Positions 15,045 to 24,079 of a stretch of DNA of 24,079 nucleotides are shown here, piece by piece. Within the stretch, counting starts at the first letter, position 1. Each line of letters opens with the position of its first letter. The translations under genes were made by a program, and so were the position numbers. Under the pieces are notes generated by a model. That model was not told the origin of the DNA. It did not search any database and saw nothing but the letters and a program-made list of their open reading frames with translations. This DNA comes from VRUE01 sp963807425 (GTDB lineage Bacteria; Actinomycetota; Thermoleophilia; Solirubrobacterales; 70-9). The stretch lies in assembly GCA_963807425.1 (NCBI GenBank), contig CAWEBZ010000007.1:1-24079 (forward strand), in the 5' to 3' direction.

Positions 15045-17365
15045 GTGCGGATTGCACTCGTCTCGCCATATTCCTGGAGCTACCAGGGCGGCGTGAACCG
15101 GCACGTTGAGGCACTTGCCGAGGAGTTCCTTGGCCGTGGCCATCACGTCCGCGTGCTCGCCCCATTCGATCCGCCCGACCGTTGGAGTCGGGTGCTGCAC
15201 CGTGCCGATCCCGAACGGCGTGAGGCTCCGGATTACCTGATCCCGCTCGGCCGCTCCGCCGGCTTCTCCGCCAACGGTGCCGTCTCCAATCTCGCTCCGT
15301 TCCCAGCTGGTGGCGTGCTCGCCCCTCGCAGGGCGCTCCGTCAGGACGACTACGACGTAGTCCACATTCACGAGCCGATCGTTCCCCTGGTCGGCTGGAA
15401 TGCCGCTCTCGGCGCTCGCGTTCCAGCTGTCGGCACCTTTCACGCTTACTCGACCAAGGCGATCCCCAACCACATCGCCAATGCGGTTGGGGCCAGGCGT
15501 GTCCTCAACCGGCTCTCGGCTCGGATCGCCGTCTCCGAGGCGGCGGCGTGGACCGGCCGCCGCTGGTACGGCGGCCACTACGAGATCGTCCCCAACGGCG
15601 TCGACGTTGCTGCCGCGCCCAGCGGGCCGAAGCCTGCCGGCGGCGAGTTGCGGGTCCTCTTCATCGGACGGCCGGAGGAGCGCAAGGGCCTGCCAGTCCT
15701 GCTCAGTGCGTTCGGTGCCCTGATCGAGCACGTGCCGAGCCGGTTGACGGTGATCGGGGCCGAGCGGGAGGACGTGATGCGCTACCTGGCCGACCCCGAG
15801 ATGATGCGCTCGATCGACGTGCTTGGACGGGTCTCGGGCGATGCGCTGTGGCGCTCGCTGCACGAGGCCGACGTTCTCTGCGCCCCCTCGCTCTCGGGGA
15901 GAGCTTCGGCATGGTCCTGACCGAGGCATTTGCCGCCGGGACGCCCGCGATCGCCTCGGCGATCGCGGGCTACAGCGACGTCGTCACCGACGGCGTCGAC
16001 GGCGTGCTGGTCCCCCCGGCCGATCCACAGCGCTTGGCCGAAGAGCTGCAACGCGCCCACCTCGAGCCAGAGCGGCTGGCGGCGATGGGAGCGGCGGCAC
16101 GGCAAAGTGCCGAGCGCTATGCCTGGCCGCGGATCGCTGATCAGGTGACGGACGTCTATGAGCAGGCGATCGACGCCCCCGCCCCGGCTGGAGCCATTGG
16201 GCGGGCAGCTCACTGGACTGGCGTGCGGCCCGCCGACGGCTTGCCACCACGCCCGGCGCAGAGACTGCCTTCGCTCGATCCGCCGCTGGCCAGTGACGGC
16301 ACCAAGCGGCGCAGGATCGCTCGCCACCTCGGCCTTGGCGTCGCTGGAGCGGTTGGCGTGGCGCTGACGGCACTTGCGGCGCAGAAGATCGGCGTCGACA
16401 AAGTCGTCTCCAGCATCGTTCGCTCCGATGCCACCTGGGTGCTGATCGCCTGTGCGCTGATGGCCCTCTCACTCTTCTTTCGTGCCGCTTCTTGGTACTG
16501 GATCGTGCGAGCGGCGCTGCCCAACCGGCCGGTTCGCCGCCGCGACGTCACCTCGGCGACGATGATCGGGGTGCTGATGTCGGCAACGCTTCCCGCTCGT
16601 CTCGGCGAGCCGGCCCGGGCGTTGTCGCTGGCCAGGCGCATCGGGCGCATGCGTGAGACCTTCCCGGTGCTGCTCGGCACGCTCGTCTCCCAGACGATGC
16701 TCAACATAGTCGCGCTCGCCCTGCTCGGCGTGATCATCGTTTCTTCCACGGACCTCTTCCACTCCGGCACCCAGAAGATCTTCGCCTTCAGCCTCGTGCC
16801 GCTCGCCCTGCTCCTCGTCGTCTTGTTGGCGCCGCCGCTGATGCGCCGCAACGGCAACGGCCGCCTGGCACGGATCGGCTCGGCAGCGCACCGGGGGATG
16901 CTCCAGGTGCGCACGGGCTTGACCGTCTTCCGCAGTCCCCGGCAGGGCGCCGCCGCTGCAGGCGCACAGCTCGGCGCCTGGGCGATTCAGCTTGCCGCCT
17001 GCTGGGCGCTGCTTGTCGCCCTCGGGCTGAACGATCAGGCGGGAATCGGCGCCGCTGCCGCTGTCCTCTTCGCGGTCAACGTCACTGCGGTCGTTCCCGT
17101 CACTCCCTCAAACATCGGCGTATTCCAGCTTGCCGTGATCAGCGTCCTCCACACCGGATTCGGGATCGGAACCGCTGATGCGTTCGCCTACGGCGTGATC
17201 CTGCAGGCGGTTGAGATTGCCACCGCGGTGGCCCTCGGTCTCCCGGCTCTGGTCCGGGAAGGCCTCACCTGGAGTGACCTTCGCGTCCAAGCCCTTTCCT
17301 CCACGCCTGTGCACCTCGAGCCCAAGCCCCGGGCGAGTGGGGCTGGCGCCCGCAAGACCGTCTAG
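15045..17365 (+). CDS. GT4 glycosyltransferase fused to flippase-like membrane domain (one frameshift)
   Basis: About 773 aa after restoring one G lost in the G-run at 15896-15899. Residues 1-~385 are a GT-B, GT4-type glycosyltransferase: N-terminal SPYSWSYQGGVNRHVEALA, FIGRPEERKGL, and the EX7E motif in GESFGMVLTEAFAAG across the break. It resembles PimA-like phosphatidylinositol mannosyltransferases. After a Pro-rich linker (~420-440), about eight transmembrane segments form an LPG-synthase/UPF0104 (AglD2-like) domain, with VPVTPSNIGVFQLA and ARLGEPARALSLA as family-like motifs. A cytosolic sugar transfer onto a lipid, coupled to membrane handling of the product, is the obvious reading; donor and acceptor are unknown. 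The start is GTG 15045 (MRIALVSPY). Confidence 0.88.
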
Positions 17366-17435
17366 CTCAAAGACTCACCTGGCTGACGGCATCTTTCCTT
17401 TGGGATAGGGTGCGTTGCGCTGACGGCGTACCAGT

Positions 17436-17467
17436 AAACAAACTATTCCATACCAAAATAAAACTGG
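17436..17467 (+). promoter_or_regulatory. AT-rich upstream region of the regulator
   Basis: This is one of the most AT-rich short stretches in the window, directly before the ATG at 17468. No clear -10/-35 pair or ribosome site can be chosen. Confidence 0.3.
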
Positions 17468-18466
17468 ATGCAAGCCGAAGGCACAGCAACCACGGGTCGA
17501 TTTCGGGCGGGGGGCTTAGTTCTCTCACTGTTCGCGGCTCCATTGAACGTGCCGATCCTCCGTGCTCATGCCGATGGGCCGCTGCGGCTGCCGGAGTTGC
17601 GGGAGCGCCTCGGAGGCGCTGCGCAGACGACGTTGCGCGGGCATGTCGGCAATCTGCGCGGGATCGGTGCGCTTTCCAGGCACGTGCTCAGTGGCATGCC
17701 TTACACAGTGGAGAATGAGCTGACCGAGATGGGAAGGGAGGTCCTCTCCGTCGCCGAGGTCGTCGAAGCCTGGCTCTTACAAGCTCCCCAAGGACCAATT
17801 GCGCTTGGCAGCGAGCCGGCAAAGGGAGCCTTGAGGGCGCTGATCGGCGGCTGGGGATCGACGATGCTGCGGGCTCTAGCCGCGCGCCCGCTTTCGCTGA
17901 CCGAGCTTGCCAGCTTGATCGGCGGGCTCAGTTACCCTGCTGTCGAGCGTCGCCTCTCCGCGATGCGTGCAGCCCGACAGGTCGAACGGTTGGCTGGGAG
18001 CGGGAACAGCACGTCATACGTCGTCACAGACTGGGTGCGGCAGGCGGTCGCACCGCTGGCGGTCGCGGGCCGATGTGAGTGTAAGTACATGTCGGCAGAA
18101 TCGGATTCACTGACCCGTATCGATATCGAGGCGGCCTTCCTGCTCGCCGTTCCGCTGGTCTCCCTGGGTGAGGGCGCGGGTGGGCCGTGTCTGCTGGGTG
18201 TTGACACCGGCACGGCCGACCCTGGCAAGGGCGAGCGCCGCTTGGCTGGTGTGCGGGTGGTGGTCGAGGGCGGCAAGGTCACATCGTGTGTCTCTCGGCT
18301 CGAGCGAGAGCCCCGTACTTGGGCGCTCGGCACTGTCGGAGCCTGGCTCGATGCGCTGATCGACTGTCGGCTGGATCGGCTGCGGATCGGTGGCGAGAAC
18401 CCCGACCTCGTTCGTGGTCTGGTCGCGGGGCTGCACCACGCCCTCTTTCCTCTGACATCGGGATGA
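17468..18466 (+). CDS. tandem winged-helix transcriptional regulator (HxlR-like)
   Basis: 332 aa with two winged-helix domains. The first is at ~25-105: LNVPILRAHADGPLRLPELRE, then TLRGHVGNLRGIGAL. The second is at ~128-205: GWGSTMLRALAARPLSLTELA and YPAVERRLSAMRAARQVE. The C-terminal ~120 residues are mixed alpha/beta (FLLAVPLVSLGEG, WLDALIDCRLDRLRIGGEN) and may bind a ligand. Duplicated HxlR-type proteins of this size occur in Thermoleophilia. No Shine-Dalgarno precedes the ATG. An AT-rich stretch (17436-17470) just upstream is a likely promoter. No target is evident; the gene is flanked by the glycosyltransferase and an empty region. Confidence 0.8.
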   Translation: MQAEGTATTGRFRAGGLVLSLFAAPLNVPILRAHADGPLRLPELRERLGGAAQTTLRGHVGNLRGIGALSRHVLSGMPYTVENELTEMGREVLSVAEVVEAWLLQAPQGPIALGSEPAKGALRALIGGWGSTMLRALAARPLSLTELASLIGGLSYPAVERRLSAMRAARQVERLAGSGNSTSYVVTDWVRQAVAPLAVAGRCECKYMSAESDSLTRIDIEAAFLLAVPLVSLGEGAGGPCLLGVDTGTADPGKGERRLAGVRVVVEGGKVTSCVSRLEREPRTWALGTVGAWLDALIDCRLDRLRIGGENPDLVRGLVAGLHHALFPLTSG

Positions 18467-18483
18467 GCGCGCGACTAGTACTC

Positions 18484-18500
18484 AACCGAATAAATCGGTT
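18484..18500 (+). terminator. hairpin after the regulator gene
   Basis: AACCGA / TCGGTT form a 6-bp stem around a 5-nt AT loop, 18 bp past the regulator stop. No long U-run follows, so termination is only likely. Confidence 0.35.
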
Positions 18501-18533
18501 TGGCGGATTACACCCTTTTGTATTAGAAGTGTG

Positions 18534-18761
18534 TTAGGTATGAGGTAAGGCGGGCCCTTTGGGCTGTTGCGCCAAATCGCGCACGTGGCGATCTGTCTTG
18601 CTGGGATTTGCAGGCAAGAACCTAAGCCCAAGGCGCACGAATCCATCTTCGTAATCTTGAGTGTTATAAACCTCTTGACCGAAAGCCCGGGGGCCTGTTA
18701 TCAAGTGCATCCAGGGCAGGGATACGCCTAACGGTGCATGTTCGGCGTCGGGCTTGCCCAA
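18534..18761 (-). CDS. possible small hypothetical ORF
   Basis: 75 aa from TTG 18761. The sequence has no recognised domain, no signal peptide, no membrane segment, no ribosome site, and its third codon positions are less GC-rich than in the genes around it. It may be a remnant of a lost gene or a chance ORF. Listed only because nothing else fills this stretch. Confidence 0.15.
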   Translation of the reverse strand: MGKPDAEHAPLGVSLPWMHLITGPRAFGQEVYNTQDYEDGFVRLGLRFLPANPSKTDRHVRDLAQQPKGPALPHT

Positions 18762-18870
18762 AAACTCAACGGTTGGTGGCCCGGTTCGATCTCGTAAAGG
18801 GATCTGACTGCGTGCAGCCGTGCAAAGTCGACCCCCTACACGTCAGCAAGGGGGCGAGCGGCGGGTTGTG

Positions 18871-18894
18871 GGGGCGGGGCTTTGGCCCCGCCCC
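18871..18894. terminator. strong GC hairpin in convergent region
   Basis: A perfect 10-bp stem (GGGGCGGGGC and its complement) has a 4-nt loop, TTTG. An outer GCGGG/CCCGC pair (18861-18865, 18896-18900) can extend it. No U-run. A bidirectional terminator or barrier between convergent genes is plausible. Confidence 0.45.
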
Positions 18895-18963
18895 GCCCGC
18901 GGCAGGCTGAGGTAGCCCAACCTGGGACAACAGCGGGCGACGCTAGGACTCGAGGCAGATGTC

Positions 18964-18996
18964 GCGCCGGGGTCCCAGTGAGAAGAACCCCGGCGC
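18964..18996 (-). terminator. hairpin downstream of metH
   Basis: A perfect 10-bp stem (GCGCCGGGGT and its complement) with a 13-nt loop lies 113 bp past the metH stop on the minus strand. No U-run. Confidence 0.4.
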
Positions 18997-19108
18997 TAAC
19001 CGTAACTCAAATGCCCGCAGGGTTACCCCAAACGAGCAAAACGATCATAGAGCGCATATTGCGATGTTTCCAGCTTGTAGGGAAGTTTTTGCCCACTTTG
19101 CGTACTTG

Positions 19109-22100
19109 TCATGCAGTCAAAACACCTCCCCGCTCGGTGCCTGCGATGAGCTCATCAGGTGCCTTGTCATCGGGGATGAAGCCGGATTTCATCCCGAAAT
19201 ACACAGCCTGGGGGTGATGGGCGACGATCGCAACGGTGGATTGCTCGGGCATCACGGCGTAGCCACCGGAGAGCGTCATGCCGATCTCTTCGAGGTCGAG
19301 CAACCGCCAGACCTTCTCGTGCTCGGACTGGTCTGGGCAAGCGGGGTAGCCCCAGGAGTAGCGACGACCCTGGTCGAGTGCGATGCCGAGCTCGCGTCGC
19401 ACCTCGGAGTGCAGCCACTCGGCCAGGCCCTCGGCTGACTGGACGCCGAGCCCGTGGACATAGAGCTGTTCGGCGAACTCTCCTTCTCGCTCGAGGCGTT
19501 CGATCAGGTCGGTCACCTCGGGGCCCACGGTCACGCCCTGCAGGGCGACGACATCGCGTTCGCCCGAGGCGAGCGGCCGGAAGAAATCGCTGAGGCAGAT
19601 GCGGTCGTGCTTGGGCTGGCGCGGGAAGACCAGGCGCTCTACCTCGCGCTCGGGGTCCTCGGGGTCGAAGACCAGCAACTCGTTGCCGTCTGAGGCGCAG
19701 GGGAAGTAACCCAGCCTGGCTCGCGGTCGCAGGTAGTCCTGCTCTCGCCACATCCGCTCCAGGCGCGGCGCGAAGCCCTCCTCCTCGTCGCTGCCCTCGA
19801 CCAGTTCCCGCCAGGCCTCGCCCTTGACGCCGCGACCGCCCCAGTGCAGCTTGAAGAGGACGTGTCGGTCGAGATAGGGGAAGACGTCGTCGAGGTCGAT
19901 CTCGGCCTCGCGCACGCCCCAGAAGGGCGGCTCCGGAATCGGAACGTCGGTGCGAGTCCTCGAGCGGGTGCTGTCGTCACTGGTCGACGGCCCATCGTCG
20001 ACCACAGCCGGTGTCTCGCGCAGCTGCTTGGCCTCGGCATGGATCCGTTGGACCAGCGCCGCGCGGGCCGGCTCGTCGACGAGAGCGTCCATCGTGTCGA
20101 GCCCCTGGAAGGCGTCCTTGCAGTAGAAGACACCGGGCTCGTAGACCTCGTCGGACTCTTCCCTTCGGGTAGAGGGTGCGGCGGCCGAAGTCGCGGTTGA
20201 TCGCCGCGCCGCCGATCAGCACCGGGAACTCGAGCCCGCGCTGGTGCAGCTCCTGGACGCAGGTCGGCATCTGCTTCGAAGTCGAGACGAGCAGGGCGGA
20301 GAGGCCGATCGCGTCGGCCTCGTTCTCGACCGCGGCCTCGATGATCGTGTCGACCGGGACCTGCTTGCCGAGGTCGATCACCGTGTAGCCGTTGTTGGTG
20401 AGGATCGTGTTGACCAGCGACTTGCCGATGTCGTGCACGTCGCCGAACACGGTTGCGATCACCACCTTGCCCTTGGTGTGGCCTTCGATCCGGTCGAGGT
20501 AGTTCTCCAGCTGCTCCACGGCTCTCTTCATCACTTCGGCCGACTGAAGGACGAAGGGCAGGATGAGTTCGCCCGCGCCGAACTTGTCGCCGACCTCTTT
20601 CATCGCCGGCAGCAGCACCTCGTTCAGGGTCGGACGGCGCCGATCTTCTCGACCGAGCGGTCGATCCTCCTCGACTCCTTCCTTTTTGCGGCGCAGGATG
20701 TGCCAGTGCAGGGCCTCCTCGGGCGCCATGCCCGCGGTCGGGTCGGCTCTTCTCGTCCTCCGCATCTTCGCCCTTCGACTCGAAGTGGCCGATGAAGCGC
20801 TGGAGCGCGTCCTCACGCCGGTTGAAGACGAGGTCGTCGGTCAGCTCGCGCTCCTCCTCGGGGATCTCGCTGTACGGGGTGATGTGGTTCGGGTTGACCA
20901 TCGCCAGGTCGAGCCCAGCCTCGACGCAGTGGTGGAGGAAGACCGAGTTGAGCACGGCTCGTGGTCGTGGCGAGACCCCGAAGGAGACGTTGGAGACGCC
21001 GAGCGAGGTCTTCACGCCCGGTATCTCCGCCTTGATCCGGCGGATCCCCTCGATCGTCTCCACCGCCGAGGGCTTCCACTCGTCGTCGCCCGTGGTCAGG
21101 GTGAACGTGAGCGCGTCGAAGATCAGCGCCTCGGGGTCGAGGCCGTGCTCACCACAGGCGATGTCGCGAAGCCGTTCGGCGATCTCGACCTTGCGCTCGG
21201 CCGTCTTCGCCATCCCGACCTCGTCGATCGTGAGCGCGATCAGCGCTGCGCCATGCGCCTTCGCGAGCGGCACGACTGCGTCGGCCTTGTCCGGCCAGCC
21301 TCGAGGTTGATCGAGTTGACGATCGCCCGGCCGGGAATCTGCTCCAGCGCAGCCTCGATAACCTCCGGCTCGGTCGAGTCGACTGAATCGGCGACGGCTG
21401 GGTCAGCGAGATCCGCTTCACGACGGCGCCATCTGCTCGTCCTCGTCCTCGCTCGGTCAGCGCGACGCAGACGTCCAGGACGTGGGCCGCCTTCGACCTG
21501 GTCTCGGCGACCTCGACTATCCGTCGTAGTCGTCAGCGAGGAGCAGTCCTTAGCCTTGCGCGAGCCCTGCGAGTTGACCCGCTCACCGACCAGGGTCGGA
21601 CGCGGTTCCTGCACGAGCGGGGTGGAGGTCATCATCGAGGACACCTCGATCTGCCCGGGGGCGGGTCGTGCGCTGGGCTCTGCGTCGCCGACTCGTGCCG
21701 GATCGCCCGGATGTGCTCCGGCGTCGTCCCGCAGCAGCCGCCGACGATGCGACGCCATAGCGCTCGACGAACTCACCCAGCGTCGCCGCCAGGGGCTCGG
21801 GCTCTTCGGGGAAGATCGTCTCGCCGTCGGGTCCCTGCAGCGGCAGGCCAGCGTTGGGGATGCAGTGGACGGGCAGCGGGCTGTGCTCGCCCAGGAAGCG
21901 GATCGCGTCGCGCATGTCCTCCGGGCCGGTCGAGCAGTTGAGCCCGATCACGTCGACGTCGAGCGCGGTCAGCGTCGTCAGCACCGCCTGGATGTCGGTG
22001 CCGAGCAGCATCTTGCCGCCGTTCGGCAGCAGCGAGACGCTGGTCTGGATCGGCAGGGTGCGGCCGGTCGCGGCAAAGGCCTCGCGGGCGCCGAAGATCG

Positions 22101-22605
22101 CCGCCTTCACCTCGAGGATGTCCTGCGCGGTCTCGATGATGATCAGGTCGGCGCCGCCCTCGACCAGGCCGCGCGCCTGCTCGGCAAAGACCTCAACCAG
22201 CTTGGCGAAGGAGATGTCGCCCAGGGTCGGGTCGGTCGAAGCCGGCAGGAAGCCGGTCGGGCCGATCGAGCCGGCGACGAAGCGGTCCTCGCCCGCCGCC
22301 TTGCGCGCGATCTGCGCCGCCTTCGTGTTGATCTCGAGCGTGTGCTCGCCCAGGCCCCACTCGTCGAGCTTCAGCCGCGAGCCCTGGAAGGTGTCGGTCT
22401 CGACGACCTCGGCGCCGGCTTCGAGCATCGAGCTGTGAACGCCCTCGATCACGTCCGGGCGGTTGAGCACGAGCGCCTCGTGGCACTTGCCCTCGAGGCC
22501 GCCGTAGTCCTCCTGGGTAAGCTCGAACTGCTCCAGGGTCGCGCCCATGCCGCCGTCGAAGACAACGACGCGCTCCCGTGCGGCTATGTAGTCACGTTCA
22601 GCCAT
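19109..22605 (-). pseudogene. metH: cobalamin-dependent methionine synthase MetH (multiple frame breaks, probably sequence errors)
   Basis: All MetH domains are present in order across ~1,165 aa, but at least ten one-base breaks interrupt the frame. Homocysteine-binding domain: 22605 to ~21700 (FDGGMGATLEQ, NCSTGPEDM; the zinc GGCCGT motif appears once a break near 21756 is bridged). Pterin (methyl-THF) domain: ~21590-20750 (PTLVGERVNSQGSRKAK, INLEAGR, VSNVSFGVSPRPRAVLNSVF). B12 cap and B12-binding domain: ~20700-20170 (PTLNEVLLPAMKEVGDKFGAGE, then GDVHDIGK with the cobalt-ligand His, and IGGAAIN). SAM-dependent reactivation domain: ~20150-19109 (RYSWGYPACPDQSEH). Breaks cluster near 21756, 21300-21550, 20742, 20630-20670 and 20165. 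Because residues stay conserved between breaks, I think the gene is intact in the organism. ATG 22605 has a -10 box 9 nt upstream. Confidence 0.92.
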
Positions 22606-22614
22606 GACCTGAAG

Positions 22615-22620
22615 AGGCTA
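22615..22620 (-). promoter_or_regulatory. -10 box (TAGCCT) for leaderless metH transcript
   Basis: TAGCCT on the minus strand lies 9 nt before the metH ATG. I see no cobalamin or SAM riboswitch core between it and the aldehyde dehydrogenase gene. Confidence 0.45.
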
Positions 22621-22629
22621 CCGGGTTCC

Positions 22630-22715
22630 GGCACCCTCTCCCGGAGGCTCATGGCCATGCGCTGCAAATTGCTTCAGGCGACCTGCTGCGCGACGGTCTC
22701 CGGGGAGAGGGTGCC
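22630..22715. repeat. inverted repeat between the aldehyde dehydrogenase and metH genes
   Basis: The arms 22630-22646 and 22698-22715 are complementary over 17 bp with one extra G in the right arm (GGCACCCTCTCC-type). They enclose 51 nt. Transcription from the aldehyde dehydrogenase would enter it before the metH promoter, so it may be a terminator; the long loop and lack of U-run also fit a dispersed REP-like element. Confidence 0.55.
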
Positions 22716-22741
22716 CGGACCCTCATCGCCCTGGATTCAGG

Positions 22742-24079
22742 TCAGCCGCGCAGGCCGAGACGGCGCTTCAGATCGCGGGCGTTGACCGCCTGCGAAATCC
22801 GGTTGATAAGACCCCGACGAGCCTTCGTTGTACGGGTACCAGCTCGGTTCGCGCTTACCGGCGAAGCGGGTGACCACGGTCGATTCGATGCGGCAGTACT
22901 TCTTGATTCCCGGCTCTCCGTGGCGGTAGCCGATGCCCGACTCCTTCCAGCCGCCCATCGGGAACCCCCATCGCTGCCATGTTGATGATCACATCGTTGA
23001 CGTTCACGGACCCCGCCTCGACGCGGCGAGCGACCGTCTCGGCCCGGTCTCTTCTCACCGAAGACCGAGGCGGCCAGTCCGTAACGGCTGTCGTTGGCGA
23101 GCTCGAGTGCATGCTCGGAAGTCGCGCACCTTCATCACTCCGACAACGGGGCCGAACGTCTCATCGCGCATCACTTTCATCGAGTGATCGACGTCAACCA
23201 GGACCGTGGTCTCGAATCAGTCTACCGGTCCTGCTCTGCTTTCTTGCCTCCGGTAAGTGCCTTGGCACCGTTTGCGAGCGCGTCATTGACGTGGTCCTCG
23301 ACCACGGCGGACTGGTTGGGCGAGGTCATTGCACCGATGTCCTTCTCGGGGCTTGCGGCCGTCAGCTCCCTGACGGAGGCTGCTGACCTCCCCTTGGTCA
23401 GCTTGGCGATGAACTCGTCGTATACGGGCTCCTCGACCCGAAGACCGGGTCCTCGACCCAGATGCAGAGCTGGCCGGAGTTCACCATGCCGCCCCAGGCC
23501 GCGGCGTTGGCGGCGCGGTCTACGTCGGCATCGGAGAGCACGATCATCGGGTCCTTGCCGCCGAAGTCGAGGCTGACCGGGGTCAGCGTCTCCGCCGCTC
23601 GTGCCATCACCTTCCGACCCGTTCGGTCGGAGCCCGTGAACTGGATGTAGTCGACGTTGTCGATCAGGGCGCCGCCCGCCTCGCCGGTTCCGTGCACGCA
23701 GTCGAAGACATCCGGTGCGCCGATCTCCTCCTTCCAAGCCTTGACCACTTCGATCAGGCTCAGAGGGGTGAACTCGGAGGGCTTGACTACGACGGCGGCA
23801 CCGGCTTGCAGAGCGGGGATCGAGTCGCCGAGCCCCATCGCTCGAGCGGGAAGTTCCAGGGGGAGATCACACCGACGACCGGATGTGGCCGGTAGCGGAT
23901 CAACAACTTCTTCGAAGCCACCAGTCGGCGAGTGGGGACGGACGGTTTCGTCGCTGATGAACTTCTCCGCCTTGGTGCCGTAGAAGTTGATCAGGTCGGC
24001 GACGTAGATCGGCTCGATCGGACGCGTCGGCGCGCACCTTGCCGGTCTCGGCCTGCATCGTGTCGAGCACCTGCTGCTG
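22742..24079 (-). pseudogene. aldehyde dehydrogenase, succinate-semialdehyde-type (partial, many frame breaks)
   Basis: The gene enters from the right edge and lacks its N-terminus. Bridging about ten breaks gives a coherent ALDH: VLDTMQAETGKVR, ADLINFYGTKAEKF, the GVISPWNFPL block, KPSEFTPLS, QFTGSDRTG, GGKDPMIVL, the catalytic Cys in NSGQLC, then DETFGPVVGVMKV, VNVNDV, GGWKESGIGYRHGEPGIKKY, and a C-terminus ending ARDLKRRLGLRG with the TGA at 22742-22744. ALDHs oxidise aldehydes to acids with NAD(P); the pattern resembles actinobacterial GabD2-like enzymes. The normally invariant Glu of ELGGK reads Asp here (DFGGK), but base quality in this segment is doubtful. Breaks lie near 24020, 23945, 23840, 23445, 23390, 23355, 23220, 23125, 23050, 22963 and 22808. 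Confidence 0.85.

Larger units (their letters stand above)
18467..19108. other. gene-poor convergent intergenic region with hairpins
   Basis: 642 bp lie between the regulator (plus) and metH (minus). Four inverted repeats stand out: 18484-18500, 18832-18854, 18871-18894 and 18964-18996. G+C is lower than in the genes at 18480-18780 and 19000-19130. Only one weak ORF (18534-18761, minus) is present. No tRNA, rRNA, known riboswitch core, CRISPR or IS was recognised. Confidence 0.6.

Noticed and set aside
18783..18792. T-loop-like GGTTCGATCT suggesting a tRNA
   Set aside because: The flanking bases do not form a 5-bp T-stem and no acceptor or anticodon arm fits on either strand.
22606..22741. 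Cobalamin or SAM riboswitch before metH
   Set aside because: No B12-box or SAM core sequence was found on the minus strand, and the -10 box lies only 9 nt from the ATG, leaving no room for a leader.
20563..22785. 740-aa plus-strand ORF opposite metH
   Set aside because: Antisense frame with no motif; MetH domains are readable on the minus strand despite the breaks.

Overview
The window is high-GC DNA (roughly two-thirds G+C by eye) from an actinobacterium, most likely class Thermoleophilia (Solirubrobacterales-like). The evidence is protein-level: an actinobacterial HemQ, a mycobacterial-type FprA ferredoxin reductase, a holin-like/DUF3618 envelope module, secreted cysteine-pair proteins and tandem winged-helix HxlR-like regulators, families I associate with Thermoleophilia. 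This assignment is inference. No RNA gene, CRISPR array, insertion sequence or prophage was seen.

Layout. 1-1.9 kb: two secreted hypothetical proteins on the minus strand, the second very rich in TTA leucine codons; both share an AT-rich promoter element. 1.9-5.0 kb: a class III nucleotide cyclase/AAA ATPase/TPR protein (minus), divergent from a short-chain dehydrogenase at 5.0-5.85 kb. 5.9-7.4 kb: a nitrilase-family amidohydrolase overlapped by a TetR regulator, with a perfect 16-bp palindromic candidate operator in the promoter. 7.4-8.2 kb: a small membrane-protein module (frame-broken DUF4235-like peptide, holin-III-like protein, DUF3618). 8.2-10.4 kb: DegV, an ErpA/IscA-type Fe-S carrier, a CGFS monothiol glutaredoxin, BolA and a 60-aa coiled-coil/membrane peptide. 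10.5-13.2 kb: FprA, a PAS-like/zinc-ribbon protein and HemQ (minus). 13.2-17.4 kb: a polytopic membrane protein with an alkaline-phosphatase-like ectodomain, followed by a GT4 glycosyltransferase fused to a flippase-like membrane domain. 17.5-18.5 kb: a tandem-HTH regulator. 18.5-19.1 kb: a gene-poor convergent region with several hairpins. 19.1-22.6 kb: cobalamin-dependent methionine synthase MetH. 22.7-24.08 kb: an aldehyde dehydrogenase running off the right edge.

How the genes fit together. HemQ (last step of coproporphyrin-dependent heme synthesis), FprA (electrons to ferredoxin), the Fe-S carrier, and Grx4 with BolA form an iron/redox cofactor neighbourhood. The GT4-flippase fusion and the ectodomain membrane protein look like an envelope glycolipid pair. 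The nitrilase/TetR pair looks like a self-regulated catabolic or repair operon.

Two global signals matter. First, at least eight genes have a TANNNT -10 box only 6-9 nt before the start codon, so much of this region is probably transcribed as leaderless mRNA. Second, reading-frame breaks are rare over the first 19 kb (four single-base events) but very dense from about 20.1 kb to the right end (more than 15). This points to poor consensus sequence near a contig end rather than two adjacent decaying genes.
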